Below, one piece after another: positions 33,916 to 43,700 of a DNA stretch of 64,000 nt (positions within the stretch are counted from its first letter, which is position 1; each line of letters opens with the position of its first letter). Source of the stretch: Flavobacterium proteolyticum (GTDB lineage: Bacteria; Bacteroidota; Bacteroidia; Flavobacteriales; Flavobacteriaceae). The notes under the pieces were generated by a model. It was given only the letters and a program-made list of their open reading frames with translations. It ran no database searches and was not told the origin of the DNA. Position numbers and translations under genes: made by a program. The stretch spans positions 1,116,001-1,180,000 of the forward strand of contig NZ_JADFTZ010000001.1 in NCBI RefSeq assembly GCF_015223105.1. The letters are read 5' to 3'.

Positions 33916-36087
33916 ATGAAAAAATACAGTTTAGCGATTTTACTTTTTGTAGTAAGCTCATTATCAGTTGTAGCACAACAAAAAATTACTTTGGAAGAAA
34001 TTTGGGGCGGAGCTTTCAGAACCAAAGGGATGGATGCTTTGAGCGCCATGAAGAACACCAACCAATACACGGTATTAAATTACGACAGAACTTCGAAAAG
34101 TTACCAAATCGATTTGTATGATTTTGCTACTTTAGAAAAAGTGAGTACTCTTTTCGATACCAAAAATCATCCAGAAGTTAAATCAATTGATAGTTATTCA
34201 TTCGATAAAAACGAGAAAAAGATTTTAATTGCAACCAATTCTAATCCTATTTTCCGTCACTCTTTTACAGCACAATATTTTATTTATGATATTTCATCAA
34301 AAACGGTAAATAGTTTTACTTCTAATGCTATTCAAGAGCCAACATTTAGTGCTGATGGAACCAAAGTTGCTTACGCATTTGAAAACAATCTATATGTTCA
34401 TGATTTATCATCAGGTGTAAAAATTCAAATTACGCAAGACGGACAAAAAAATAAAATCATTAATGGTATTACGGATTGGGTTTATGAAGAAGAATTTGCC
34501 TTCGTAAAAGCGTATGATTGGAATGTAACAGGTACAAAAATCGCTTACATCAAGTTTGATGAAACCGAAGTTCCGGAGTTTTCAATGGACATGTATAATG
34601 AAGGATTATATCCAACACAAACGGTTTTTAAATATCCAAAAGCAGGTGAGAAAAACGCCATTGTTTCTTTACATATTTTCGATTTAAAATCGGGGACAAC
34701 TAAAAAAATCAATTTAGGAGATTATAAAGATTTTTATATCCCAAGAATCAAATGGACTAACGACGCTGCTGTTTTAAGCGTTCAGGTAATGAACCGTCAC
34801 CAAAATAATCTTGACTTACATTTTGTTGATGCCAATGCAGGAACTACAAAAATCGTTTTAAATGAAAAAGACGCGGCTTATGTAGATGTTACCGATAACC
34901 TAACTTTCTTAAAAGATAACAGTTTTATTTGGACATCAGAAAAAGACGGATTCAATCATATTTACCACTACGATAAATCAGGTAAATTGAAAAAACAAAT
35001 TACTTCTGGAAAATGGGAAGTAACCAACTATTATGGTTTCGATGAAAAATCAGGAATGATTTATTATCAATCAGTAGAAAATGGCTCTATCAATAGAGAC
35101 GTTTATGCTATTAAAGTTGATGGAAAATCAAAAGTTAGATTGTCTACGAAAACAGGAACCAATTCAGCAACTTTTAGCCCGAATTTCCAATTCTTCATCA
35201 ATACGTATTCAAGCGCAACTTCAGCACCAACTTATACTTTAAATGATTCTAAAACGGGAGCGGTTGTTAAAACAATTGTTTCTAATGAAGCGGTAGAGCA
35301 AAAATTAGCAAAATATGATGTAACTCCAAAAGAGTTTTTCGTTTTAACTACTGAAAAAGGGCACCAATTGAATGCTTGGATGATTAAACCAAAAAATTTC
35401 GATCCAAATAAAAAATATCCAGTTTTCATGTATCAATATTCTGGTCCAGGATCGCAACAAGTAGATAATGCTTGGAATAGTACAGATGATTATTGGTTCA
35501 TGATGTTAGCGCAACAAGGCTACATCGTAGCTTGTGTAGACGGTAGAGGAACTGGTTTCAAAGGAGCAGCTTTCAAAAAATGCACACAAAAAGAATTAGG
35601 TAAATACGAAGTAGAAGATCAAATCGACGCAGCTAAAGTAATTGGAAAATACAACTACGTTGACGCTTCAAGAATCGGAATTTTTGGATGGAGTTATGGA
35701 GGTTTCATGTCGTCTAACTGTTTGTTCCAAGGTGCTGATGTATTCAAAATGGCAATTGCAGTAGCTCCAGTAACTTCTTGGAGATATTACGATAGTATTT
35801 ATACAGAGCGTTATATGCAAACACCACAAGAAAATGCAAGTGGTTACGATAACAATTCGCCAATCAATCACGTAAGTAAATTAAAAGGAAACTTCTTATT
35901 AATTCACGGAACAGCTGATGATAACGTTCATGTTCAAAATACAATGAAAATGATTGAAGCTTTAGTACAAGCCAACAAACAATTCGATTGGGCCATTTAT
36001 CCAGATAAAAATCACGGAATTTATGGTGGAAAAACGCGCTTACAATTGTACACCAAAATGACAAATTACATCAAAGAAAAACTATAA
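33916..36087 (+). CDS. dipeptidyl peptidase IV (S9B)
   Basis: A 723-residue secreted serine peptidase that removes N-terminal X-Pro (or X-Ala) dipeptides. It has a signal peptide (KKYSLAILLFVVSSLSVVAQ), a DPP IV beta-propeller domain (about 90-440), and a C-terminal alpha/beta-hydrolase domain. The nucleophile is Ser593 in GWSYGGF; the Asp lies in HGTADDNVHVQN (about 664-675); the catalytic His is His700 in NHGIYGG. The dipeptide-anchoring Glu pair is seen in WVYEEEFAFVKAYDW. Only 26 bases separate it from the first POT transporter gene, indicating a degrade-then-import operon. Confidence 0.95.
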   Translation: MKKYSLAILLFVVSSLSVVAQQKITLEEIWGGAFRTKGMDALSAMKNTNQYTVLNYDRTSKSYQIDLYDFATLEKVSTLFDTKNHPEVKSIDSYSFDKNEKKILIATNSNPIFRHSFTAQYFIYDISSKTVNSFTSNAIQEPTFSADGTKVAYAFENNLYVHDLSSGVKIQITQDGQKNKIINGITDWVYEEEFAFVKAYDWNVTGTKIAYIKFDETEVPEFSMDMYNEGLYPTQTVFKYPKAGEKNAIVSLHIFDLKSGTTKKINLGDYKDFYIPRIKWTNDAAVLSVQVMNRHQNNLDLHFVDANAGTTKIVLNEKDAAYVDVTDNLTFLKDNSFIWTSEKDGFNHIYHYDKSGKLKKQITSGKWEVTNYYGFDEKSGMIYYQSVENGSINRDVYAIKVDGKSKVRLSTKTGTNSATFSPNFQFFINTYSSATSAPTYTLNDSKTGAVVKTIVSNEAVEQKLAKYDVTPKEFFVLTTEKGHQLNAWMIKPKNFDPNKKYPVFMYQYSGPGSQQVDNAWNSTDDYWFMMLAQQGYIVACVDGRGTGFKGAAFKKCTQKELGKYEVEDQIDAAKVIGKYNYVDASRIGIFGWSYGGFMSSNCLFQGADVFKMAIAVAPVTSWRYYDSIYTERYMQTPQENASGYDNNSPINHVSKLKGNFLLIHGTADDNVHVQNTMKMIEALVQANKQFDWAIYPDKNHGIYGGKTRLQLYTKMTNYIKEKL

Positions 36088-36113
36088 TAAACCAATAAAC
36101 TAAAACAAATTAT

Positions 36114-37817
36114 ATGAGTGAAGCAGTAAAAACAGGTCATCCAAAAGGACTATGGGTTTTATTTGGAACCGAAATGTGGGAAAGGTTCAATTTCTACGGA
36201 ATGCGAGCGATTTTGACATTGTTCATGGTAAATGCCTTAATGTTAGGGGAATCAAATGCATCTATTATTTATGGAGGGTTTTTAGCTCTTTGTTATTTAA
36301 CTCCTTTATTAGGAGGATTTATATCTGATAAATATTTAGGAAACAGAAGTTGTATTATGCTTGGAGGTACTCTAATGGCAATTGGTCAATTTTCGTTGTT
36401 TTATAGTGCTACTATTTATGATACCAATTTAGATTTATCTAAAGGCATATTTTGGCTAGGTCTTTTTGTAATCATTTTTGGAAATGGATTTTTTAAACCA
36501 AATATTTCATCAATGGTGGGAAGTTTGTATCCAGCTCAGGAAAAAACAAAATTAGATTCAGCTTTTACCATTTTTTATATGGGAATTAATATTGGTGCTT
36601 TATTAAGTCAATATTTTGTTCCACTTATTGCCGATGTAAAAGTTAATAATGTTCAAGACCCAACAGTTTTCAAATGGGGATATTTGATGGCTTGTATTGC
36701 AATGATCTTAGGAACATTGGTTTTTTTCTTTTTAAAAAATAAGTATGTAGTTACGCCAGAAGGAGAACCTATCGGGGGTAAGCCTAACAAAGATAAATCT
36801 AAAGGAGAAGTTGAAGAGCAAGCAAGTTTTTCTTCAAAGTCTATTGGAATAGCTTCAGTTTTATTTGTTTTGTTGTTTTTTGCATTTAGATATTTTTTAG
36901 TGTCTGAAGTAGGATTTAGTAATTTTGAAATAGGTACATTAGTAAAAGGAATTATTTACCCAATAATATATTCTGCAGGAATTTCTTTAGCATTTCTTAT
37001 TATGAGTTCAGCTGAGAATACAGTGGAAAGACAAAGAATTTGGGTAATTTATATTGTTTCGTTTTTTATTATTTTCTTTTGGGCTGCGTTTGAACAAGCA
37101 GGTTCTTCTTTGACATTTATTGCTTCTAATCAAACGGATAGACATTTCTTGTTTGATTGGGAAATGCCGGCTTCAATGGTACAAATTTTTAATGGCCTTT
37201 TTGTTGTTATTTTGGCAGTTCCTTTCAGCTTAATGTGGGATAAATTGAGAGCAAAAGGTAAAGAGCCAGTTTCTCCATTAAAACAAGCTATGGGATTGGC
37301 ATTAATTGCATTAAGTTATTTTATCATCGCACATAATGTTAAAGATTTAGGAAATTCTGGATTATTAGCTATTAAATGGTTGGTATTGTTGTATTTTATT
37401 CAAACAATGGGGGAGCTTTGTTTATCTCCAATTGGATTGTCATTGGTTGGTAAATTAGCACCAAAACGTTTTGCTTCTTTATTATATGGAGTGTTCTTTA
37501 TCTCAAATGCTGCTGGTTATGCTTTAGCGGGTTCGTTAGGAGCAATTATTCCAGCAACAGGTGATAAATTTCAAAAGGCAGAAACAATTGGAGTAAATCT
37601 TCAAGATGTGTTGGACAAGAAAGTTACGTTAACAGCAGAGCAAGTAGCTTTATTTGAGAAAGAACAATTACCGATGGAGTATACATCATTTGCTGGTTTT
37701 GAAATCCATAATTTATATGAATTTTTCATGGTATTCGTTGTTTTGTGTGGAATTGCGGCAGTTATTTTAGCAGTTTTATCACCAAAATTGAAAAAAATGA
37801 TGAATGGTATTAGCTAA
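36114..37817 (+). CDS. POT-family proton-dependent peptide transporter 1
   Basis: A 567-residue, 12-14 helix transporter of the proton-dependent oligopeptide (POT/PTR2) family. The helix 1 motif EMWERF (ExxER, proton coupling) is at about 18-23, followed by FYGMRAIL. The GNGFFKPNISSMVGSLY signature (about 123-139) and FYMGINIGALLSQYF (about 157-171) are characteristic, and GELCLSPIGLSLVGKLAP near 437 completes the set. It imports di- and tripeptides across the cytoplasmic membrane. It follows the DPP IV gene and is separated from the next two POT genes by a terminator. Confidence 0.95.
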   Translation: MSEAVKTGHPKGLWVLFGTEMWERFNFYGMRAILTLFMVNALMLGESNASIIYGGFLALCYLTPLLGGFISDKYLGNRSCIMLGGTLMAIGQFSLFYSATIYDTNLDLSKGIFWLGLFVIIFGNGFFKPNISSMVGSLYPAQEKTKLDSAFTIFYMGINIGALLSQYFVPLIADVKVNNVQDPTVFKWGYLMACIAMILGTLVFFFLKNKYVVTPEGEPIGGKPNKDKSKGEVEEQASFSSKSIGIASVLFVLLFFAFRYFLVSEVGFSNFEIGTLVKGIIYPIIYSAGISLAFLIMSSAENTVERQRIWVIYIVSFFIIFFWAAFEQAGSSLTFIASNQTDRHFLFDWEMPASMVQIFNGLFVVILAVPFSLMWDKLRAKGKEPVSPLKQAMGLALIALSYFIIAHNVKDLGNSGLLAIKWLVLLYFIQTMGELCLSPIGLSLVGKLAPKRFASLLYGVFFISNAAGYALAGSLGAIIPATGDKFQKAETIGVNLQDVLDKKVTLTAEQVALFEKEQLPMEYTSFAGFEIHNLYEFFMVFVVLCGIAAVILAVLSPKLKKMMNGIS

Positions 37818-37847
37818 TTGTCAATAAAAATATTTTTTATATCTTTC
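37818..37847 (+). promoter_or_regulatory. weak candidate promoter between POT genes 1 and 2
   Basis: TTG at 37818-37820 directly after the stop codon of POT 1, a 19-base spacer, and TATCTTTC at 37840-37847 (last base of TAnnTTTG differs). The hairpin at 37848-37874 would then lie at the transcript 5' end. Both readings are possible. Confidence 0.3.
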
Positions 37848-37882
37848 AAACCTACAAGAAACCCTTGTAGGTTTGTTTTTTT
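37848..37882 (+). terminator. hairpin terminator between POT genes 1 and 2
   Basis: AAACCTACAAG (37848-37858) pairs perfectly with CTTGTAGGTTT (37864-37874) around a five-base loop and is followed by a T-rich run (37876-37882). It should end or attenuate the DPP IV-POT 1 transcript 14 bases before POT 2. Confidence 0.8.
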
Positions 37883-37895
37883 AATACAATAAATT

Positions 37896-39554
37896 ATGTG
37901 GAAAAGTCATCCTAAAGCATTGCCTTACTTGTTTTTATCTGAAATGTGGGAGCGTTTCGGTTACTATTTAATGATTGGTATTTTTACCTTATATCTTAAA
38001 GATGTCGAAGCTGGATTCGCTATGACTGAGAAAGAAGCATCCGATTTATACGGAACTTTTATCGCTTTGGTATTCTTAACGCCTTTCATTGGAGGTTTAG
38101 TTGCTGATAGATATTGGGGTTATAAAAAATCCATCGTTATTGGAGGAATCATGATGGGAGCCGGTTATTTCATGATGGGAATTCATGACATTACGATGCT
38201 TTACATTGCCATGACATTAGTTATCGTGGGTAACGGTTTTTTCAAACCAAATATCTCAACTCTTTTAGGTAATTTCTATACCGAAGATAAATTCAAAGAC
38301 AAAAAAGACGAAGGTTACAACATTTTCTACATGGGAATTAACGTTGGAGCGTTTATTTGTAACTTCTTTGGAGCGGCTTTACAGATTTTATTAGGTTGGC
38401 AATATGCTTTCATGGCAGCTGGAGTTGGAATGTTTGTAGGTGTTATCGTTTTCTTACTAGGAACAAAACATTATGGCGATAAAACAGAAAAAAAAGGAGT
38501 ACAAGCTGGCGACATGCCTTTCTGGAAAATTGTAATGTTTATTTTAGTTCCATCTGCTGTTTTTGGAGTAATTGGTTGGTTAATCAAAGGAGTAACTTCG
38601 GAAGCAAATCCAAACGGTTATATTTTTGGTTCGGATAGTACAGATGCTTTTATTTTCGCTTGTATTCCCGTAATTTTCTTCTACGGAAGTTTATATTTTA
38701 AAGCGAAAGTAGAAGACAAAAGACCAATCGGTGCTTTGTTAACTATTTTTGCTGTTGTAATTTTATTTTGGGCTGTTTTCAAATTGAATGGTTCAGCCCT
38801 AACAACTTGGGCAGATCGTTATACAGATAGAGAAATCACAGGAACCACTCAAACGGTTTTTAATGGATTAAAATTAGCTAAAGAAGTAGAATACAAAAAA
38901 GATACCGTTGAATTATACGATTCAAGTTTCCGAATTCAAAAAGTAGATGGCGAAGTTCAAAAAACAGTGGATTATCCGGTTTACTTTAGAAACGTAGCCA
39001 AAGATAAATTACCTGAAGAAGGTTCGAAAGTATTGCTTTGGGCAACCAATTTAAGTCAGTCAATCAATCCTGGTTGGGTAATTATTTTAACGCCATTAGT
39101 TGTTGCTTTCTTCACGTTTTTAAGAAGCAGAAAGAAAGAGCCTTCAACACCAACTAAAATCGCATTCGGTTTATTAATTTCAGCTTTATCTGTTTTAGTA
39201 ATGATTGCCGCCGTAAATATGGGAGCAAACGGAACAGAAAAAGTAAGTGTTTGGTGGTTAGTTGCCAATTACGGGGTTATCACAATCGGAGAATTGTTCT
39301 TGAGTCCGATGGGATTGTCTGTAGTTTCCAAATTAAGTCCAACGAATATTACTTCTTTAATGATGGGTGGTTGGTTTTTATCTACTTCTATCGGAAATAA
39401 ATTAAGTGGGGTTTTAGCAAGTCTTTGGGATACCTATGATAACAAACAAGACTTCTTTTGGGTTAACTTCGGATTATTAATGTTTGCAACTATGTTGATG
39501 TTTGTTTTATTGAAACAATTAAACAAAGTAATGCAAGAAAAAGGTATTCACTAA
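37896..39554 (+). CDS. POT-family peptide transporter 2, with large internal insertion
   Basis: A 552-residue POT transporter. The ExxER motif EMWERF is followed by GYYLMIGIF, where most relatives have YG after the aromatic. GNGFFKPNISTLLGNFY (about 112-128), FYMGINVGAFICNFF and GELFLSPMGLSVVSKLSP are present. Between helices 8 and 9 (residues about 300-385) there is an extra soluble stretch rich in Lys/Asp/Glu (VEYKKDTVELYDSSFRIQKV and onward), not present in POT 1 or POT 3. Its upstream hairpin separates it from POT 1; POT 3 begins one base after its stop codon. Confidence 0.93.
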   Translation: MWKSHPKALPYLFLSEMWERFGYYLMIGIFTLYLKDVEAGFAMTEKEASDLYGTFIALVFLTPFIGGLVADRYWGYKKSIVIGGIMMGAGYFMMGIHDITMLYIAMTLVIVGNGFFKPNISTLLGNFYTEDKFKDKKDEGYNIFYMGINVGAFICNFFGAALQILLGWQYAFMAAGVGMFVGVIVFLLGTKHYGDKTEKKGVQAGDMPFWKIVMFILVPSAVFGVIGWLIKGVTSEANPNGYIFGSDSTDAFIFACIPVIFFYGSLYFKAKVEDKRPIGALLTIFAVVILFWAVFKLNGSALTTWADRYTDREITGTTQTVFNGLKLAKEVEYKKDTVELYDSSFRIQKVDGEVQKTVDYPVYFRNVAKDKLPEEGSKVLLWATNLSQSINPGWVIILTPLVVAFFTFLRSRKKEPSTPTKIAFGLLISALSVLVMIAAVNMGANGTEKVSVWWLVANYGVITIGELFLSPMGLSVVSKLSPTNITSLMMGGWFLSTSIGNKLSGVLASLWDTYDNKQDFFWVNFGLLMFATMLMFVLLKQLNKVMQEKGIH

Positions 39555-39555
39555 G

Positions 39556-41058
39556 ATGCAAACAATAGAACAAATTCAGGATTTTAAAGGAAAATATCCA
39601 AAACAACTTTGGTATTTATTCTTCAGCGAAATGTGGGAGCGTTTCTGTTTTTACGGAATGCGAGGAATGCTTTACTTTTATATGGTGCATCATTTATTGA
39701 TGGACAAAGAAACTGCAAATCTTCAATACGGAGCAACTCAAGCATGGGTGTATGCTTTTACTTTTATAGGAGGATTGTTTGCGGATAAAATTTTTGGATT
39801 TAGAAAATCCTTATTTTGGGGAGGAATATTAATGATTGTAGGGAGCTTAATTTTAGCAATAGACCCGAAATCAATGTTTTTTGTAGGAGTGAGTTTTACC
39901 ATTGTAGGAACAGGTTTTTTTAAGCCTAATATTTCATCGATGGTTGGAAAGCTTTACAAAGAAGGTGATTCTAGAACTGATGCTGGATTTTCATTGTTTT
40001 ATGCGGGTGTTAATCTAGGAGCTTTAATCGGAGGTTATGTTTGTATAGCAGTTGGAAAAAGAGAAATGTTATCTTCTATAATACCTGAAGGTTTGGAATG
40101 GAATGTTGCTTTTGGATTAGCAGCTGTAGTTATGGTTATTAGTTTATTAACCTTTACACAAACGCAAAAAAGTTTAGGAAATATTGGTTTATCACCATTA
40201 CAGCATATTGAATCTGGTAAAAGAAAAATTTATGAGTGGTCTACTTATTTAGGTTCTATTTTGATTATTCCAATTATAATCGTTATGGTTTCTAATACAG
40301 AATATACAGATTATTTTATGTATACTATTGGTCCATTTTCATTGTTATATTTAGCCTATGAAATGCGAGGTTTCTCAATTGCTGAAAACAAAAAATTAAT
40401 TGCAGCAGTAATTTTTATGTTGTTTTCAATTGTTTTTTGGGCATTTTTTGAACAAAGTGGTGGCTCTTTAAGTGATTTTGCTGCTGAGAATTTAAACAAT
40501 ACAGTTTTAGGAATTCCTTTAGATCCTAATGGAGTAAACAACTCCGCTAACTCCTTTTTTGTAATTGCTTTCGCAGCATTAGTAGGTATGGTTTGGCTTT
40601 GGATGGCAAAGAAAAAGATAGAGCCAAATACAATTATTAAATTTGGTTTAGCATTCTTGTTCCTAGCAGGAGGTTTTTGGGTATTTTATTACACTAAGTT
40701 TTTTGCAGGACCAGATGGGAAAACTTCTTTGGATTTATTTACTCTTGGATGGTTTGTAATTACTTTTGGTGAATTATGTTTATCACCAATTGGAATGAGT
40801 GCCATGACTAAATTATCACCACAAAAAACACAAGCGGTTATTATGGGAATGTGGTTTTTAGCAAGTGCCTATGGTCAATATTTTGCGGGATTATTAGGAG
40901 CAAATATTGCAAGTGCTTCTAAAAATATGACCAACTTAGAAAAGTTAAATACTTATGCTGATGGTTACCAACAATTAGCCATTTATGCTTTAGTAGCTGG
41001 AGTGGTTCTAATAGCTATTTCACCATTAGTTAAAAAATTAATGCAAGAAGTTAAGTAA
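39556..41058 (+). CDS. POT-family peptide transporter 3
   Basis: A 500-residue POT transporter, the shortest of the three. The ExxER motif is EMWERFCFYGMRGML (about 25-39). The signature TGFFKPNISSMVGKLYKEG follows (about 117-135), then FSLFYAGVNLGALIGG and GELCLSPIGMSAMTKLSP. It starts one base after the POT 2 stop and is co-transcribed with it. Differences in the helix 7-8 region (FWAFFEQSGGSLSDFAAEN) compared with POT 1 (FWAAFEQAGSSLTFIASN) suggest a different peptide preference. Confidence 0.94.
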   Translation: MQTIEQIQDFKGKYPKQLWYLFFSEMWERFCFYGMRGMLYFYMVHHLLMDKETANLQYGATQAWVYAFTFIGGLFADKIFGFRKSLFWGGILMIVGSLILAIDPKSMFFVGVSFTIVGTGFFKPNISSMVGKLYKEGDSRTDAGFSLFYAGVNLGALIGGYVCIAVGKREMLSSIIPEGLEWNVAFGLAAVVMVISLLTFTQTQKSLGNIGLSPLQHIESGKRKIYEWSTYLGSILIIPIIIVMVSNTEYTDYFMYTIGPFSLLYLAYEMRGFSIAENKKLIAAVIFMLFSIVFWAFFEQSGGSLSDFAAENLNNTVLGIPLDPNGVNNSANSFFVIAFAALVGMVWLWMAKKKIEPNTIIKFGLAFLFLAGGFWVFYYTKFFAGPDGKTSLDLFTLGWFVITFGELCLSPIGMSAMTKLSPQKTQAVIMGMWFLASAYGQYFAGLLGANIASASKNMTNLEKLNTYADGYQQLAIYALVAGVVLIAISPLVKKLMQEVK

Positions 41059-41109
41059 TAGCTTTTTTTGGCATCTAATTTGCTTAATTTTGTTTTATAA
41101 ATTTACAAT

Positions 41110-41577
41110 ATGAAAAAGATTTTACTAATAGCGTTTTTAACTTTGACGAGTATGTCAATCCAAGCGCAAGAAGAGTTAACATGGCATACAGATATGTCAA
41201 AAGCAACTGATATTTCTATAAAAGAGAATAAACCAATGTTTTTGTTTTTTACGGGTTCTGATTGGTGTGGTTGGTGTATTCGTTTACAAAAAGAAGTTTT
41301 CAAAACCCCAGAATTTATCAAATGGGCAAAAGATAATGTGGTTTTAGTAGAATTAGATTTTCCTAGAAAAAACGAACAAACGGATGCTGTAAAAATGCAA
41401 AATGCGCAGCTACAGCAACAATTACAAGTTAGAGGTTATCCAACGGTTTGGTTTGTAAGTGCTGCTAAAACCGCTGAAGCTAAAGTGAATTTAACAGCTT
41501 TAGGAAGTACAGGTTATGTGGCCGGAGGTCCAAAAGTTTGGATTGACGGAGCAAATCAGATTATTCAGAAAAAATAA
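41110..41577 (+). CDS. secreted thioredoxin-fold protein
   Basis: A 155-residue exported protein with signal peptide (KKILLIAFLTLTSMSIQAQ) and a thioredoxin fold. The active site is SDWCGWCIRLQKEVF (Cys55 and Cys58), the cis-Pro segment is RGYPTVWFV. CGWC is typical of DUF255/thioredoxin_7-like proteins of this phylum rather than classical thioredoxin (CGPC). It likely reduces or isomerises disulfides in the periplasm. A TAATTTTG -7-like motif lies at 41085-41092, with an over-short spacer to TTTG at 41067. The gene is convergent with comEC, with a three-base gap. Confidence 0.88.
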   Translation: MKKILLIAFLTLTSMSIQAQEELTWHTDMSKATDISIKENKPMFLFFTGSDWCGWCIRLQKEVFKTPEFIKWAKDNVVLVELDFPRKNEQTDAVKMQNAQLQQQLQVRGYPTVWFVSAAKTAEAKVNLTALGSTGYVAGGPKVWIDGANQIIQKK

Positions 41578-41580
41578 GAA

Positions 41581-43593
41581 TTATTTCAATCTATAGAATC
41601 CCTTTTCGGCAATAGCATGGAAAGGGATTTTTTCTTTTCCACAAGTGGCTTCCCAACGTTTAATGGTGTTTTTGTAATTGCTTTTATCCGCAATAATTTC
41701 TCTAGGGTGCATTTCTTGTATCAATCGCGATAAATTGATTTTGGGATTTTGAGTTAAAACTATGATTTCAGGTCGAATTGAAGTTTTGTAAATTCCCAAG
41801 CTATCAATCACCAAAATTCTTTTATTTCGGAATGAAATTGCATTTTGCATAGGGAAAATTCGTAATGAATCGGAAAACGTTCCTCGAGTGTAATGATTTA
41901 AAGTAGTGTTGTGATTTTCCGGAATATCAGTAAATGCAATAACACTATTTTGATTTTTGATTCCGATTAAAGTCGATTTTTCATTAAAAACTATCAATTC
42001 ACTTCCTTGATTTTCGTTCCATTTTACACTAATATAACTCAATTGGAAAAGTAAAACGGTTGCTAAAATATATTTTATGTTTTTAACTTTTGTGTGATAC
42101 ATCCAATAAATAAAGGCAATAATGACTAAATACATCGAAAATGTCAACCAACCCGAAAACGAAATATTCGTGATAATTCCGCTTTTAAATTGGGCAATCC
42201 AATGAATATAATCATTCATGAATTGAATACTGAATTCTAGAATTTTCCCCAAGAAAACCGCAACGGAAGGTAGTACATAATTTAGCGGTAAAATCACAAT
42301 TCCAGTAATTAAAACCAAACTCGAAAGTGGAATTATGACTAAATTCGCTAATAAAAATAACAAAGGCAATTGATTAAAATAATACAAACTCAAAGGTAAA
42401 ACGCCAATTTGCGCTGCCAAGGAAACCAAAACCGTATCAGTAAAATAAATTGCAATTTTATTTTCGGAAAAATAGAATTTTTTATAAAAAGGTTGAAACA
42501 AAACGATTGATAAAACGGCTGCATAACTCAATTGAAATCCAATATCGAAAATAGCATTTGGTTTTACTAATAAAATCAAAAAAGCAGTAATGGCCAATGC
42601 GTTATAAATCGCTTTCGGCTGATTGAAATAGTTGCCAATACTAATAAAACTAAACAATGTCACGGCTCTAGTTACCGAAGCCGGCAAACCCGTAAGTAAA
42701 GCAAATAACCATAAAATCGCTAAGACGATTAGTAATTGAATTTCCGCTCCAAAACGAACTCTTTTTAGTGGTTTTAACAAGAACACAATAAAAAAGTAAA
42801 TGATGGAAATATGCAATCCGGAAATCGCTAAAATATGAATCACACCGGCATTAGAATAATCGGCAATCGTTTCTTTGTCCAATTCTAATCGTTGCCCTAA
42901 AATTAAGGCGTCAATTATGGCTTTGGTTTTGGGTTCAAAATGGTGAATATCGAAACTTTGGCTGAGATTGTTTCTTAAATTTTCAATGTAATAATCTGAA
43001 GTTTTATGTCTTTGAATGACTTTAATTTGATTTTCTTGTGTGTAAATTTGATGGAATACGTTTTGCTTTTCTAAATATTTCGAATAATCAAATTGGTACG
43101 GATTGAAAGCTTTTGGAATTGGATAAACGGTGTTGTTCAACCAAATTTCATCTCCAGAATGTAAGATCTCAATATTTGATTTTGGAACATAAAGCAATAG
43201 TTTTCCAGAAGCAATCGAATCATTAAAGTGCGAAAGTGAAATAAAATATTTATAGTATTTCTCATTTGGTTTTAAAGTTGTGCTAACGATGGCTCTAATG
43301 GAATTCGTTTCTTCAAATGATTTTTTAGAGTAATGATGTTTCGAATTTAAATCAGAATGAATATAAAAATTCATCATACCTAAAGTAAAAGCGAGTAGGT
43401 AAGTGGTGATGCCAAAAAGAGTATTTTGAAGCAAAGCTTTTTTGCTTTTCCAAAAGAGGAAGCTAAAAATTCCCAAGTAAGAAAATAGTAAAATTACAAG
43501 TGTTTGAAAACTCCACTGCAAGTGAAATTCTGCAATAATTCCTATCGCAAAACTAATGGTAATGGTGAGTAAAGGAAACTTAAATACTTTCAA
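41581..43593 (-). CDS. comEC: ComEC/Rec2-family membrane protein lacking the metal-hydrolase motif
   Basis: A 670-residue polytopic protein. N-terminal helices (residues about 5-70) precede a DUF4131-like soluble domain (about 80-215), then the Competence transmembrane domain with the signature ILAISGLHISIIYFF (about 251-265) and GLPASVTRAVTLFSFISIGNYF (about 299-320). ComEC forms the channel passing single-stranded DNA into the cytoplasm. After about residue 500 comes a domain where the metallo-beta-lactamase part would be, but no HxHxDH motif is present. Only remnants are seen (RILVIDSLG, EIIVLTQNPKINLSRLI, PREIIADKSN). The gene is 107 bases from lpxB. Confidence 0.88.
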   Translation of the reverse strand: MKVFKFPLLTITISFAIGIIAEFHLQWSFQTLVILLFSYLGIFSFLFWKSKKALLQNTLFGITTYLLAFTLGMMNFYIHSDLNSKHHYSKKSFEETNSIRAIVSTTLKPNEKYYKYFISLSHFNDSIASGKLLLYVPKSNIEILHSGDEIWLNNTVYPIPKAFNPYQFDYSKYLEKQNVFHQIYTQENQIKVIQRHKTSDYYIENLRNNLSQSFDIHHFEPKTKAIIDALILGQRLELDKETIADYSNAGVIHILAISGLHISIIYFFIVFLLKPLKRVRFGAEIQLLIVLAILWLFALLTGLPASVTRAVTLFSFISIGNYFNQPKAIYNALAITAFLILLVKPNAIFDIGFQLSYAAVLSIVLFQPFYKKFYFSENKIAIYFTDTVLVSLAAQIGVLPLSLYYFNQLPLLFLLANLVIIPLSSLVLITGIVILPLNYVLPSVAVFLGKILEFSIQFMNDYIHWIAQFKSGIITNISFSGWLTFSMYLVIIAFIYWMYHTKVKNIKYILATVLLFQLSYISVKWNENQGSELIVFNEKSTLIGIKNQNSVIAFTDIPENHNTTLNHYTRGTFSDSLRIFPMQNAISFRNKRILVIDSLGIYKTSIRPEIIVLTQNPKINLSRLIQEMHPREIIADKSNYKNTIKRWEATCGKEKIPFHAIAEKGFYRLK

Positions 43594-43700
43594 TCACTTT
43601 TGTTTTTGAAGTTAGTATTTAGTTTTAAGGAGTTGGGACTTCTTAATCCCAAAAATATAAAAAAATCGTTAAGTTTGTAATAAATCGATAAGAATATTCT

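Noticed and set aside
43635..43656. Hairpin TTGGGA...TCCCAA between comEC and lpxB
   Set aside because: Only six base pairs and no T-tract on the strand transcribed from lpxB; not convincing as a terminator.
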